DNA of 47,964 bases from Gemmatimonadaceae bacterium (lineage in GTDB: Bacteria > Gemmatimonadota > Gemmatimonadetes > Gemmatimonadales > Gemmatimonadaceae): positions 1 through 47,964 of the forward strand of contig JAICOJ010000017.1 in assembly GCA_025930755.1 (NCBI GenBank), written 5' to 3'. A program made the position numbers and the translations under genes. The number at the start of each line of letters is the position of its first letter. Position 1 is the stretch's first letter. Under the pieces are notes generated by a model. That model worked only from the letters and a program-made list of their open reading frames with translations. It made no database searches and had not been told where the DNA came from. Shown here one piece after another: positions 16,599 to 24,467 of the stretch.

Positions 16599-17033
16599 AT
16601 GCGTCTCCCCTGGCAGCCGAAGGAACCCCCACTCGCGCTCCGGATTGCCCGCACCCTCGAGCGCCGGGGCGTGGGCATCGAAGGACTCGCGGTCGAGACG
16701 CACGGCGGTCGCGCGACGCTCCGCGGTGTGGTGACGAGCGACCTCGCGCACGACCGCGCCATCGAGATCGCGCGAACCGTGGACGGGGTGGAGAGCATCG
16801 ATGATCTGCTCTCGGTCATCGACCCGCAAACGGTGCGTCCGCGCCGCATCATCCGCAACGAGGATTGCACCGCGATCTACATCTCCCGCGCCGGCGACAC
16901 GCTGCCCGTCATCGCGGAACGTGTGCTGGGCGACCGGACTCGATGGCGCGAGATTCGGGACATGAATCGCGGGGTGGTGAGTCGCGGCGTAATGGCTCCG
17001 GGGCTGCGGATCAAGATTCCGAAGAGCGAATGA
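16599..17033 (+). CDS. BON/LysM-domain protein
   Basis: 144 aa from ATG 16599 with GGAG 7 nt upstream. The N-terminal half has a BON-like fold (ALRIARTLERRGV...VETHGGRATLRGVV...ARTVDGVESIDDLLSV, ~15-75). The C-terminal half is a LysM domain (YISRAGDTLPVIAERVLGD...APGLRIKIP, ~95-140). This pairing resembles the YgaU/Kbp family, a cytoplasmic potassium-binding protein, but no signal peptide or lipobox decides its location. It is divergent from rsmA, with a 21-bp gap, and convergent with the PP2C gene. Confidence 0.82.
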   Translation: MRLPWQPKEPPLALRIARTLERRGVGIEGLAVETHGGRATLRGVVTSDLAHDRAIEIARTVDGVESIDDLLSVIDPQTVRPRRIIRNEDCTAIYISRAGDTLPVIAERVLGDRTRWREIRDMNRGVVSRGVMAPGLRIKIPKSE

Positions 17034-17115
17034 GGACAGAGGAACGAGGAAGTGCGGCTAGGGCAAGCGCGCCGGACCATGCGTGCCTCTTCCTCGTTCC
17101 TCGTTCCTCGTTCCA
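17034..17115. repeat. Array G: CTCGTTC heptamer inverted array
   Basis: The 84-bp convergent gap between the BON/LysM gene and the PP2C gene is one imperfect hairpin. The left arm reads GAGGAACGAGGAAGTGC (17046-17055 region) and the right arm is (CTCGTTC)n, about three units at 17090-17114. Convergent placement suggests a bidirectional terminator built from a private 7-mer. Confidence 0.75.
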
Positions 17116-17117
17116 GT

Positions 17118-18710
17118 TCAGCTCCTCACCAGCACCATCGTGAGATCGTCTCTCCGCACCGCGCCCGCGGTATGCTCTTCCACCGTTGCGAGCACACGCT
17201 CGAGGATCGCGCTCGGCTCCTCTTTGCGATGCTCCACGATTACCTCGATGATACGCGGCTCTCCGAGTCGGGTGTCGCGACGGTCGCGGGCATCGCTCAC
17301 GCCATCCGTAAAGAGCACGAGCAGATCGTTGTTGCGGGTCCAGCGAACGGTGCGCGCGGCGGGAGGCTCGTCCACCATACCGAGCGGTGGGTCGAGCGCT
17401 GCCAGACGCTTCATCGTTCCCTCGGTCGTGATGATGTACGCGTGCGGATGCCCGGTGTTCGCGTACCGGAGCGTGCCCTTTTCGCGATCGATCACCCCGT
17501 AGAACGCCGAGATGAACATCTCCGTCGACTCGAGCTCCTCGGTGAGCGAAGCGAGCAGCGCATTGAGCACTTCCCCCGGATCGTTGGATGTCTGGGCGTG
17601 AATCGCCGTGGCGCTCATGGCCAGCGCCATGATGAGCGCGGCGCGGTAGCCGTGACTGGACACGTCGGCGATCATGACGCCGGTTCGGCCGGCACCCAGC
17701 CGAAAGAGATTGTAGAAATCGCCCCCCACACTCTCGGCCGGGACGACGCGAGCCGCCACGATGGCGTCGGGCGCAACGATCTCGGCGCGCGGGAGCAGCC
17801 GCATCTGAAGATCGTGGGCCAGCTCCATCTCGTGAACGAGCCGCTGCTGGGTCAGCGACTCGCGCACGAGCCGTGCGTTCTGGATGGCGGAACCGATTTG
17901 CGTCGCGATGGCGGTGATCAGCTTCTGGTCGCCGGCGGTGAAGGGTTGTCTCGACGCCCGGTCCGAGAGGTTGACGACGCCTAACGGCTGCATGCCCCCG
18001 CCGGGAGGCGTCCACATGATCGGGACGGACAGCATGGTGCCGCGGCGATACATCTCCTCCTCGCGGCAGGGGCTTACGCCGTCCTCGACGATCAGCGCTC
18101 GACGCTCGCGAAAGACCCTCGCCGATACGCTGCAGGCATCCGCCACCGTGATCGCGGGCACCGTCGCTTCGCCGACGCCGAGCGAGGCGACGGGGTGCAG
18201 CACGTCCCGCTCGGGGTCGTGCACGAGGATGGACGCGCGGCGCGCGCCGACCGTCTCCGAGATCTCCTTCAGGATGAGCCCCGCCGCCGCCTCCATGGAG
18301 ACCGTGCGGCCGAGGATCTCGCTGATCGTGTAGAGAAGATTGATCTCCTCGTAGCGCTCGGCAAGCTCACTCGCCGCGTGCTCGACCTCGAGCGAGGCCT
18401 GCAGCGAGTGTGTGACGACGGGCAGGAGGAACTTGAGAAAGATTTCGAGGGGCGGATCCGGTCGGGTGCAAGGTCCAACGACCACCCAGGCGCGACGTGC
18501 TCCCGCGATCGGCTGCACGAGGACGGGGCCGCCGGGCGACGTGGCACGGCCGGGGGGGCCCTCGAGGGGAGGCGTCCATGTCGCGAGCACCGAGTCGTCA
18601 CGTGAGACCGTCTCGAGGGTTGCGGGACCGTTCGGCTCGCTTGCCCAGAGACCAGCATCGCATCCCGTCGCGGTCGTGAATGCCCGCAGGACCTCCAGCA
18701 GGTCGCTCAC
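17118..18710 (-). CDS. GAF-domain PP2C-type protein phosphatase (RsbU/SpoIIE family)
   Basis: 530 aa from GTG 18710, overlapping the kinase gene by 4 bp. An N-terminal sensory region (~1-110) is followed by a GAF domain (~125-280, ERYEEINLLYTISEIL onward), a short coiled linker, and a SpoIIE/PP2C domain (~320-528) with ESVGGDFYNLF, MIADVSSHG, YANTGHPHAYI and FTDGVSDARD, whose Asp residues bind Mn/Mg. It should dephosphorylate the STAS anti-sigma antagonist encoded two genes upstream, switching the partner-switch module on. No sigma factor gene is adjacent. Confidence 0.9.
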   Translation of the reverse strand: MSDLLEVLRAFTTATGCDAGLWASEPNGPATLETVSRDDSVLATWTPPLEGPPGRATSPGGPVLVQPIAGARRAWVVVGPCTRPDPPLEIFLKFLLPVVTHSLQASLEVEHAASELAERYEEINLLYTISEILGRTVSMEAAAGLILKEISETVGARRASILVHDPERDVLHPVASLGVGEATVPAITVADACSVSARVFRERRALIVEDGVSPCREEEMYRRGTMLSVPIMWTPPGGGMQPLGVVNLSDRASRQPFTAGDQKLITAIATQIGSAIQNARLVRESLTQQRLVHEMELAHDLQMRLLPRAEIVAPDAIVAARVVPAESVGGDFYNLFRLGAGRTGVMIADVSSHGYRAALIMALAMSATAIHAQTSNDPGEVLNALLASLTEELESTEMFISAFYGVIDREKGTLRYANTGHPHAYIITTEGTMKRLAALDPPLGMVDEPPAARTVRWTRNNDLLVLFTDGVSDARDRRDTRLGEPRIIEVIVEHRKEEPSAILERVLATVEEHTAGAVRRDDLTMVLVRS

Positions 18711-19255
18711 GAGCGCCGCAGCGTCATCCGGATGACGTTGCCTCGGTCATCGAACCGTTCCACCGAGTCCATGAGACGGCGCATCAGGAACAGCCCGCGG
18801 CCGTCCTCGCGCAGGAGGTTCTCGGGACTCGTGGGGTCGATCTCGGAGGTCTCGAGATCGAAGCCGGTGCCCTCGTCCGACACCTCGACGACGAGCCGTT
18901 CGCGATCCACCTCAGCGCGGACGTGGACGTGTCGATCGGGGCGCTCGCGATTCCCGTACAGGATGGCGTTCGACAGCGCCTCGGTGAGCGCCACCGGCAC
19001 GTTCAGCGCGAGCTGGCGCGGCGCATAGGAGAGTTGCGCACATTGCCGCGTGACCATGGCGACAATGTCTTCGATGTATCGAACGTCGCTGGGGATGTCC
19101 AGCTCGACCGCCAGGCGCACGTGCTCCACGGAAAGGGTTTCGTCGCCTGGAACTGGGACGCTGGCGTTTTCTTCGACGCGCTGAACGTGCGCGGGGGTCG
19201 AGGCAACCGCGTTCCGACGGCGGGCCGCGCCGCCACGACCGCCACGCGCAGGCAC
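18707..19255 (-). CDS. Anti-sigma factor serine kinase (RsbW-like ATP-binding protein)
   Basis: 182 aa, GTG start 1 bp after the STAS stop. GHKL ATPase of the HATPase_c_2 type: ALTEALSNAILYGN (N box), VVEVSDEGTGFD (G1), REDGRGLFLMRRLMD (G2). The first ~40 residues are low complexity and may not be native. Expected role: phosphorylates the STAS protein and binds a sigma factor when the STAS protein is phosphorylated. It lies between STAS and PP2C genes, the classic partner-switch arrangement. Confidence 0.88.
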   Translation of the reverse strand: MPARGGRGGAARRRNAVASTPAHVQRVEENASVPVPGDETLSVEHVRLAVELDIPSDVRYIEDIVAMVTRQCAQLSYAPRQLALNVPVALTEALSNAILYGNRERPDRHVHVRAEVDRERLVVEVSDEGTGFDLETSEIDPTSPENLLREDGRGLFLMRRLMDSVERFDDRGNVIRMTLRRS

Positions 19256-19256
19256 G

Positions 19257-19589
19257 CTAGAAGCTCTCGAGAGCGCGCTCGCGCGTGTCGGCGATTTGGA
19301 AGAGCGTGTCTAGCTTCGTGAGCTCGAAGAGCGTCTTCAGGTCGTCGTTGAGATTCGCGAGCCGAAGCTCCCCGCCCTGTTCGCGAATCTTCTTGGAGAG
19401 CGAGACGAGGACACCGAGGCCCGAGCTGTCGATGTATCCGGTCTGGCTGAAGTCGATCAGGAACTTGCGCTCCCCCTTCTCCAGCTCGTCGAGGACCTTC
19501 TGCTTCAACTCCTGTCGGTTGCCGACGATGAGCTGCCCCTCCACATCCACCACGACGACATCGCCCTGCTTCCTGATCGAGAAGCTCAT
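19257..19589 (-). CDS. STAS-domain anti-sigma factor antagonist
   Basis: 110 aa, one STAS domain. Seen: FLIDFSQTGYIDSSGLGVLV, with the phosphorylatable Ser in the IDSSG loop (~residue 54-55), and the C-terminal ALESF helix. A clear Shine-Dalgarno (GGAGAA) precedes ATG 19589. In the family, the unphosphorylated form captures the anti-sigma kinase and frees sigma. Positioned after pta and before the kinase and phosphatase genes. Confidence 0.93.
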   Translation of the reverse strand: MSFSIRKQGDVVVVDVEGQLIVGNRQELKQKVLDELEKGERKFLIDFSQTGYIDSSGLGVLVSLSKKIREQGGELRLANLNDDLKTLFELTKLDTLFQIADTRERALESF

Positions 19590-19626
19590 GTGTGGTTCTC
19601 CAGAAGGATCACGTCTGAATCAGCCG

Positions 19627-20616
19627 TCATGCCGCCGCGGCCTGCAACGCGGTTATGGCGGCGACATTGATAATGTCATCCACGGACGCGCCGCGCGAGA
19701 GATCGGAGCAGGGTCGCGCCAGCCCTTGGAGAATCGGGCCGACGGCGCTCGCGCCAGCGAGCCGTTCGACGAGCTTGTAGCCGATATTGCCGGCGTCCAA
19801 CGAAGGAAAGATGAGGACGTTCGCGCGCCCAGCGACGGAGCTGCCCGGAGCCTTGCGCATACCCACCGCTGCGATGAGCGCAGCATCACTCTGCAATTCT
19901 CCGTCCACCGCCAGGGCGGGATCGCGGCGGCGGACCTCGTCGAGCGCCTCACGCATCTTTTCCACAGAGGGTCCGGATCCACTGCCCTTTGTGCTGAAGG
20001 AAAGCAGCGCAACGCGTGGCTCATCCCCGACAATACGCCGACGGTCGCGCGCCGCCGCCACCGCGATATCTGCAATCTGGGTCACAGTCGGCTCGGGGAT
20101 GACCGCGCAATCGGCGAAGGTGAGTACCTCGGGCGACGCACCTCGAAAGGGCGGGATCGTCATGTAGAACGCGCTCGAGACGGTCGTCACCCCGGCCGCC
20201 GGTCCCACCGTCCAGAAGGCGGCGCGCAAGACGTCGGCAGTGGTGGTCGCGGCGCCGGCGACGCAGGCATCTGCCTCGCCCAACGCGAGCAGACCATCGG
20301 CGAAGTAGAGCGGCTGGGTCGAGAGCGCTCCGGCACGTGAGGGCTCCAGTCCCTTCGCCCGCCGCCTGACGAGCAGGTGCTCGGCGATACGCGGAGCACG
20401 GGGATCATGTGCGGGATCGACCACGGGAACTCCGATGGCGCGCGCCGCCGCGTGGGAGCCCGGGCGCTCCGAATCGAGGATGAGGATGGGGTTGGCAATA
20501 CGATCGTGATCGAGGACCCGCACCGCTTCGAGCGTGCGGGCGTCCCATGACTCTGGAAACACGATCCGCATCGGCGTCGCGGCGGCACGGCGCCGCACGC
20601 CTTCGAGAAAGGTCAC
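19627..20616 (-). CDS. pta: Phosphate acetyltransferase
   Basis: Interconverts acetyl-CoA and acetyl phosphate. 329 aa, the short Pta/PTA_PTB form. Seen: [74 protein letters not shown] and [17 protein letters not shown], all typical. GTG start at 20616 overlaps the coaD stop (GTGA). No ackA is seen in the window. Pairing with coaD links it to CoA supply. Confidence 0.95.
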   Translation of the reverse strand: MTFLEGVRRRAAATPMRIVFPESWDARTLEAVRVLDHDRIANPILILDSERPGSHAAARAIGVPVVDPAHDPRAPRIAEHLLVRRRAKGLEPSRAGALSTQPLYFADGLLALGEADACVAGAATTTADVLRAAFWTVGPAAGVTTVSSAFYMTIPPFRGASPEVLTFADCAVIPEPTVTQIADIAVAAARDRRRIVGDEPRVALLSFSTKGSGSGPSVEKMREALDEVRRRDPALAVDGELQSDAALIAAVGMRKAPGSSVAGRANVLIFPSLDAGNIGYKLVERLAGASAVGPILQGLARPCSDLSRGASVDDIINVAAITALQAAAA

Positions 20617-21098
20617 TTCCGTGCGAACCGGGCGCGGAGGGCGGCCTCGACCGTCGGATGCACCAGATCCGAGGTGGCTCCGCCGAACCGCGCGACCTCA
20701 CGCACCAGGCTCGAGCTCACGAAGGTGAGATCGATCGAAGGCACCATGAAGAGCGTTTCGAGCACGGGGTGGAGGTGGCGGTTCATGAGCGCCATCTGAT
20801 ACTCGTACTCGAAGTCACTCACCGCCCGCAACCCACGAATCGCGACGGTCGCACCCACGGTGCGCGCAAAGTCGACGAGAAGCCCTTCGAACTCGCGAAT
20901 CTCGATGCGCGGGTCGTCCCCGACCGCGGCGCGAATGAAGTGTTTGCGCTCCTCGATGGTGAACAAGGGTTGCTTCGCGACGTTGATCGCCAGCGCCACG
21001 ATGAGTCGATCGACGAACCCGAGACTCCGCCGGATGAGATCCTCGTGACCGCGAGTGATCGGGTCGAAGGACCCTGCGTAGAGCGCGATTCTGGACAT
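20613..21098 (-). CDS. coaD: Phosphopantetheine adenylyltransferase
   Basis: Penultimate step of CoA synthesis: 4'-phosphopantetheine plus ATP gives dephospho-CoA. 161 aa, normal. Seen: [19 protein letters not shown] (nucleotidyltransferase TxGH variant), [11 protein letters not shown] and [12 protein letters not shown] 21098 is chosen because it gives the family start; the frame is open upstream into the inverted repeat. Often follows rsmD, as here. Confidence 0.96.
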   Translation of the reverse strand: MSRIALYAGSFDPITRGHEDLIRRSLGFVDRLIVALAINVAKQPLFTIEERKHFIRAAVGDDPRIEIREFEGLLVDFARTVGATVAIRGLRAVSDFEYEYQMALMNRHLHPVLETLFMVPSIDLTFVSSSLVREVARFGGATSDLVHPTVEAALRARFARK

Positions 21099-21162
21099 GG
21101 TGCGGGAGTTTGGCGGCCTCTGGAGAATGACGCAAGTAATCGCGGGGAAGAACGGCAAAGAA

Positions 21163-21298
21163 GAACGGCAACGATGACGGAATTCAGAATACAGACTTCA
21201 GAATGCAGAAACCACGACGGGGAGCCAGCTTGGGCTCCCCGTTCCGGGTTTTCTGCATTCTGAAGTCTGTATTCTGAATTCCGTCATCGTTGCCGTTC
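21163..21298. repeat. Array M: 49-bp perfect inverted repeat between rsmD and coaD
   Basis: Arms 21163-21211 and 21250-21298 are perfect reverse complements over 49 bp. The 38-nt loop holds a further 9-bp stem (21218-21226 with 21233-21241). Inside the arms the word CAGAATNCAGA recurs. The right arm contains the last 12 bp and stop of rsmD, so the end of that gene has been copied in inverted form downstream. On the RNA the hairpin is followed by a pyrimidine-rich tract (TTGCCGTTCTTCTTTGCC), consistent with a terminator. Confidence 0.95.
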
Positions 21299-21817
21299 CC
21301 GGAGGGCGTGATAGAACGTGATCGCCGTGTCTCCGTACTTCCTCAGGTCCCCTCCCTCGGGCATGTGCTCCTTCGCCCCGTGCTCCACTCCGAGGACGTG
21401 AGCGAACGGAACCGCCAGCCATCGCTCGGCGATACGGGTCGCCAGGTTCAAGCCATAGGGCGGATCGGCGAAGGCGATATCGTACGCGTCGCGCTCGAGG
21501 CGTTCGACGAACTTGAGCGCGTCCCCGCGAACGATGCGGGCGGCGTCCTCCGCCCCGAGCTTGTCGACGTTCGCGCGCACCGCGGCGAGGCTCTTCGCGG
21601 CGATCTCGACGAAGTCACAGTGCGCCGCGCCGCGCGACAGCGCTTCCAGACCGAGCGCGCCAGAACCGGCGAAGAGGTCGACCACGCGGGCGCCAGGGAT
21701 GAGTGGCTGGATGATGCTCATCCACGCTTCGCGAACGCGATCGGCCGTGGGACGCACGCGATCGTCCGGAGGTGCCTTGATGGTGCGACCGCGCCATTGC
21801 CCCGCGACTATGCGCAC
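21284..21817 (-). CDS. rsmD: 16S rRNA (guanine966-N2)-methyltransferase
   Basis: Methylates G966 of 16S rRNA. 177 aa, GTG start at 21817. Seen: MRIVAGQWRGRTIKAP start, RPTADRVREAWMSI, SAM motif VVDLFAGSGALGLEALSRGA and catalytic FADPPYG (DPPY). The last four codons lie inside the 49-bp inverted repeat. Upstream of coaD as in many bacteria. Confidence 0.95.
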   Translation of the reverse strand: MRIVAGQWRGRTIKAPPDDRVRPTADRVREAWMSIIQPLIPGARVVDLFAGSGALGLEALSRGAAHCDFVEIAAKSLAAVRANVDKLGAEDAARIVRGDALKFVERLERDAYDIAFADPPYGLNLATRIAERWLAVPFAHVLGVEHGAKEHMPEGGDLRKYGDTAITFYHALRERQR

Positions 21818-21853
21818 GCGTGAGCTGTCATTCGCGCGAGGAGTCTATGAAAC

Positions 21854-21980
21854 AACTGCGAACTGCGAACTGCGAACTGCGAACTGCGAGCCACTCCTGG
21901 CTGAGCACAGTGCCGGTTTTCGCATAGTTTTTTTCGCAGTTCGCAGTTCGCAGTTCGCAGTTCGCAGTTCGCAGTTCGCA
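21854..21980. repeat. Array C: GCGAACT inverted array between recJ and rsmD
   Basis: Left arm: five exact AACTGCG units (21854-21888). Right arm: six exact CGCAGTT units plus a partial one (21935-21980). The loop is ~46 nt with a T-run. The right arm starts 5 bp after the recJ stop. These are the cleanest copies of the shared word in the window and would give a near-perfect stem of about 35 bp. Confidence 0.93.
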
Positions 21981-21985
21981 TCACT

Positions 21986-23713
21986 TTAGACGTGTCGACG
22001 AATATCCGCGATCTTCGCCTGGAGCCGCGGTTGCCCGTTCCACTCGTCGCGCTCGAGACGAAACGCGACGTCGAGCGAGCCCCAATTCTCCAGCTCCGGG
22101 ATGAGCGACCCCATTCCCCAGCCGATCGCATCGATGTGCGTGTCATCGTGGCTGAGCCAGAGCTTCAAGTGGCCCTGACCAACCATCCGTGGAGTAGCTC
22201 CTAACCGGGCGTCGGTAATCGCGAAGACCGGCGACGCATTCCCGATGCCGTGGGGCTCGAAGTGCCGAAGCAGTGTTTCGAGATCGCCATTGAGCGCGCT
22301 CAACGGCACCACGACGTCCACCTTCACCTCGGGCACCAGGTCGTCGATCGTCAGTCGCTCATGGGCGACAGCGTCGAACCGCTGCTCGAACTCCTCCAGC
22401 CGCGAGCGCTCGATGGTGAGGCCGGCCGCGGTGCGGTGCCCCCCGAATCGGACGAAGAGATCGCGGCAGGCGAGCAGCCCGGCGTGCAGGTCGAACGCCG
22501 GGATCGAGCGGCCCGAGCCTTTCCCCTCGTGGCCATCCAGGGAGATCATCACTACCGGCCGGCATGTCTCCTCGACGATGCGCGACGCAACGATACCGAT
22601 CACCCCCGGATGCCAGCCTTCCTGCGCGAGGACGAGCCCCCACCGTACATCGAGGTCCGTCTGCTCGAGGAGCTTGCGGGCATCGGCCAGCGTTGCACGA
22701 TCCACTTGCTGCCGCTGCTGATTGAGCTCCTCGAGCTCGCGCGCAATCGCGTTCGCCTCGTGCTCATCCTCGGTCGTGAGCAGCTGCACACCACGTAACG
22801 CGTGGCCCAGGCGGCCGGCGGCATTGAGGCGCGGCGCGAGCGTGAAGCCGACGCGACCCGCTGTCAGCGGTTTCCCCGCCAGGCCGGCAGCGCGAATGAG
22901 CGCACGGAGCCCGAGCGTCGGCGAGTTCATCATCAGGCGAAGCCCGTATCGCGCGAAGATCCGGTTCTCCCCGCGGAGTGGGGCGACGTCGGCAATCGTC
23001 GCCATCGCCACCAGGTCGAGCATGTTGTGCACGACGTTCACGTCGCCGCCGAGCCGCTTCGCCAGCGCGATCGCGATCTTGTACGCGATCCCTGCCGCCG
23101 CCAGGTCCTTGTCCGGGTACTCGCACCCGGATTGTTTGGGATTGATCACCGCCAGGCAATCGGGCAGCGGGCCGCCGGGAAGGTGGTGGTCGCTGACGAT
23201 CACGTCGATGCCCGCGGCGCACGCCGCCGCGACCGGCTCGCGTGCGCTCGTCCCGCAATCGCACGTAATGATCACACGTGCGTGCTCGTCGATCGCCGCG
23301 CGCACGCCGGCCATGGTCAGATCGTATCCATCCTCGAGCCGCCGGGGAATGAACGGCACGACCGTTCCACCGAGCGAGCGAATGGTGCGAACGAGAATCG
23401 TCGTCGAGCAGATCCCGTCGACATCATAGTCGCCGTGCACGAGGATGGTCTCACCATCGGTGATCGCGCGCGCCAGGCGTTCGACGGCGACGGGGAGGCC
23501 GAGCAGCCGCTCCGGATCGTGGAGCTGATCGAGGCGCGGGCGCAGATAGCGCTTTGCGGGATCGACGTCGAGATACCCCCTGCGGCAGAGGAGCTCGCAG
23601 ACGATCGGCGGAAGGTGCAGCTCCGCCGCGAGGGCGGCGATGACGGCGGGATCGACGGGGGTGGGCATGACCCACCGCGCCTGCGGGCGCGCGCGTGCTA
23701 CGGGTGCGGTCAC
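21986..23713 (-). CDS. recJ: Single-stranded-DNA-specific exonuclease RecJ
   Basis: 5'-3' ssDNA exonuclease of recombination and mismatch repair. 575 aa, full length. Seen: HGDYDVDGICST (motif I), ITCDCGTSA, SDHHLPGG (DHH motif III), PRLNAAGRLG, and in the DHHA1 domain GGHRTAAGLTIE, followed by a C-terminal OB domain. GTG start at 23713; a weak -35/-10 pair sits directly upstream. Downstream of the zinc-ribbon gene by 38 bp. Confidence 0.96.
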   Translation of the reverse strand: MTAPVARARPQARWVMPTPVDPAVIAALAAELHLPPIVCELLCRRGYLDVDPAKRYLRPRLDQLHDPERLLGLPVAVERLARAITDGETILVHGDYDVDGICSTTILVRTIRSLGGTVVPFIPRRLEDGYDLTMAGVRAAIDEHARVIITCDCGTSAREPVAAACAAGIDVIVSDHHLPGGPLPDCLAVINPKQSGCEYPDKDLAAAGIAYKIAIALAKRLGGDVNVVHNMLDLVAMATIADVAPLRGENRIFARYGLRLMMNSPTLGLRALIRAAGLAGKPLTAGRVGFTLAPRLNAAGRLGHALRGVQLLTTEDEHEANAIARELEELNQQRQQVDRATLADARKLLEQTDLDVRWGLVLAQEGWHPGVIGIVASRIVEETCRPVVMISLDGHEGKGSGRSIPAFDLHAGLLACRDLFVRFGGHRTAAGLTIERSRLEEFEQRFDAVAHERLTIDDLVPEVKVDVVVPLSALNGDLETLLRHFEPHGIGNASPVFAITDARLGATPRMVGQGHLKLWLSHDDTHIDAIGWGMGSLIPELENWGSLDVAFRLERDEWNGQPRLQAKIADIRRHV

Positions 23714-23719
23714 GCCTGA

Positions 23720-23748
23720 AAGTTACCGGCGTACCGCATGGCCAACAA
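23720..23748 (-). promoter_or_regulatory. Possible recJ promoter
   Basis: TTGTTG (23743-23748), 17-bp spacer, TAACTT (23720-23725), then 6 bp to the recJ GTG. If real, the mRNA would be leaderless. Both boxes are weak matches, so this rests mainly on spacing and on similarity to the hrcA and hldA cases. Confidence 0.3.
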
Positions 23749-23751
23749 GCA

Positions 23752-24456
23752 TCATCCTGATGCGTAGAGGAGCACTCCGCACCCCTCGCAGGCGTCGATC
23801 GTCAACCCGGACATGATCTGGTTTCGGCGCTGCATGGGGATGGCCGTGTTGCAGGCGCTGCACGACGCGCCTCGAATCTCCGCGAGCGGCGTTCCACGCC
23901 CGCGACGACGCAGGCGATCGTAGGCCGTGAGAAGGCGAGGACTCACCTCCCGCGACGACGCCTCGCGCTTGGCCTGCGCCGCCGCGATTTCCCGCTCGAT
24001 GATCTCCCGCTCGCCGGCCGTGCTCGCCCGCGTATCCCGAATCCGCTCATCGACCTCCAGCAAGACGAGCTCGCGAGCCACGACCTGGTCACGCAGCGAA
24101 CGCGCACGCTGCTCGGCGGTCTGGAGGTCGTTTTCGTCCTGCATCAATGCGCGTCGGGTGATGTCGATCTGGGACATCGCCGCCGTGGCCTCGCGCGCCT
24201 TCTTCACGGCGTCGAGCTGCGCGAGGTTTTTTTCCTGCAGCTGCTTGTGCTCGGAGAACTTCGACTGCAGCTCGCGTTGGCGCTTCTCTTCCCCCGCCAG
24301 GTCGGCGCGCGCCTTGTCGAGGTTCGCCGCCGCTTCCGCGCGCTCCCGCTCGAGCGCGCGCACTCCCGCATCAAGATCGTGTAATCGACGATTGAGCCCA
24401 TCCAGCTCCGCGTCGTCCCGCTGCAGTGTCAACAACCGTTCAATGTCCGGGTTCAC
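23752..24456 (-). CDS. Coiled-coil C4 zinc-ribbon protein
   Basis: 234 aa, GTG start at 24456. Residues ~1-165 form a long antiparallel-type coiled coil (NPDIERLLTLQRDDAELD start); the C-terminus has a C4 zinc ribbon, CSACN...CEGCG, with LLTAYDRLRRRGRGTPLA before it. This matches the widespread zf-RING_7/CdsZ-like family, proposed to bind nucleic acid. Frequently next to DNA repair or replication genes, as here between dnaG and recJ. Confidence 0.88.
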   Translation of the reverse strand: MNPDIERLLTLQRDDAELDGLNRRLHDLDAGVRALERERAEAAANLDKARADLAGEEKRQRELQSKFSEHKQLQEKNLAQLDAVKKAREATAAMSQIDITRRALMQDENDLQTAEQRARSLRDQVVARELVLLEVDERIRDTRASTAGEREIIEREIAAAQAKREASSREVSPRLLTAYDRLRRRGRGTPLAEIRGASCSACNTAIPMQRRNQIMSGLTIDACEGCGVLLYASG

Positions 24457-24467
24457 TCATCCTCCCT

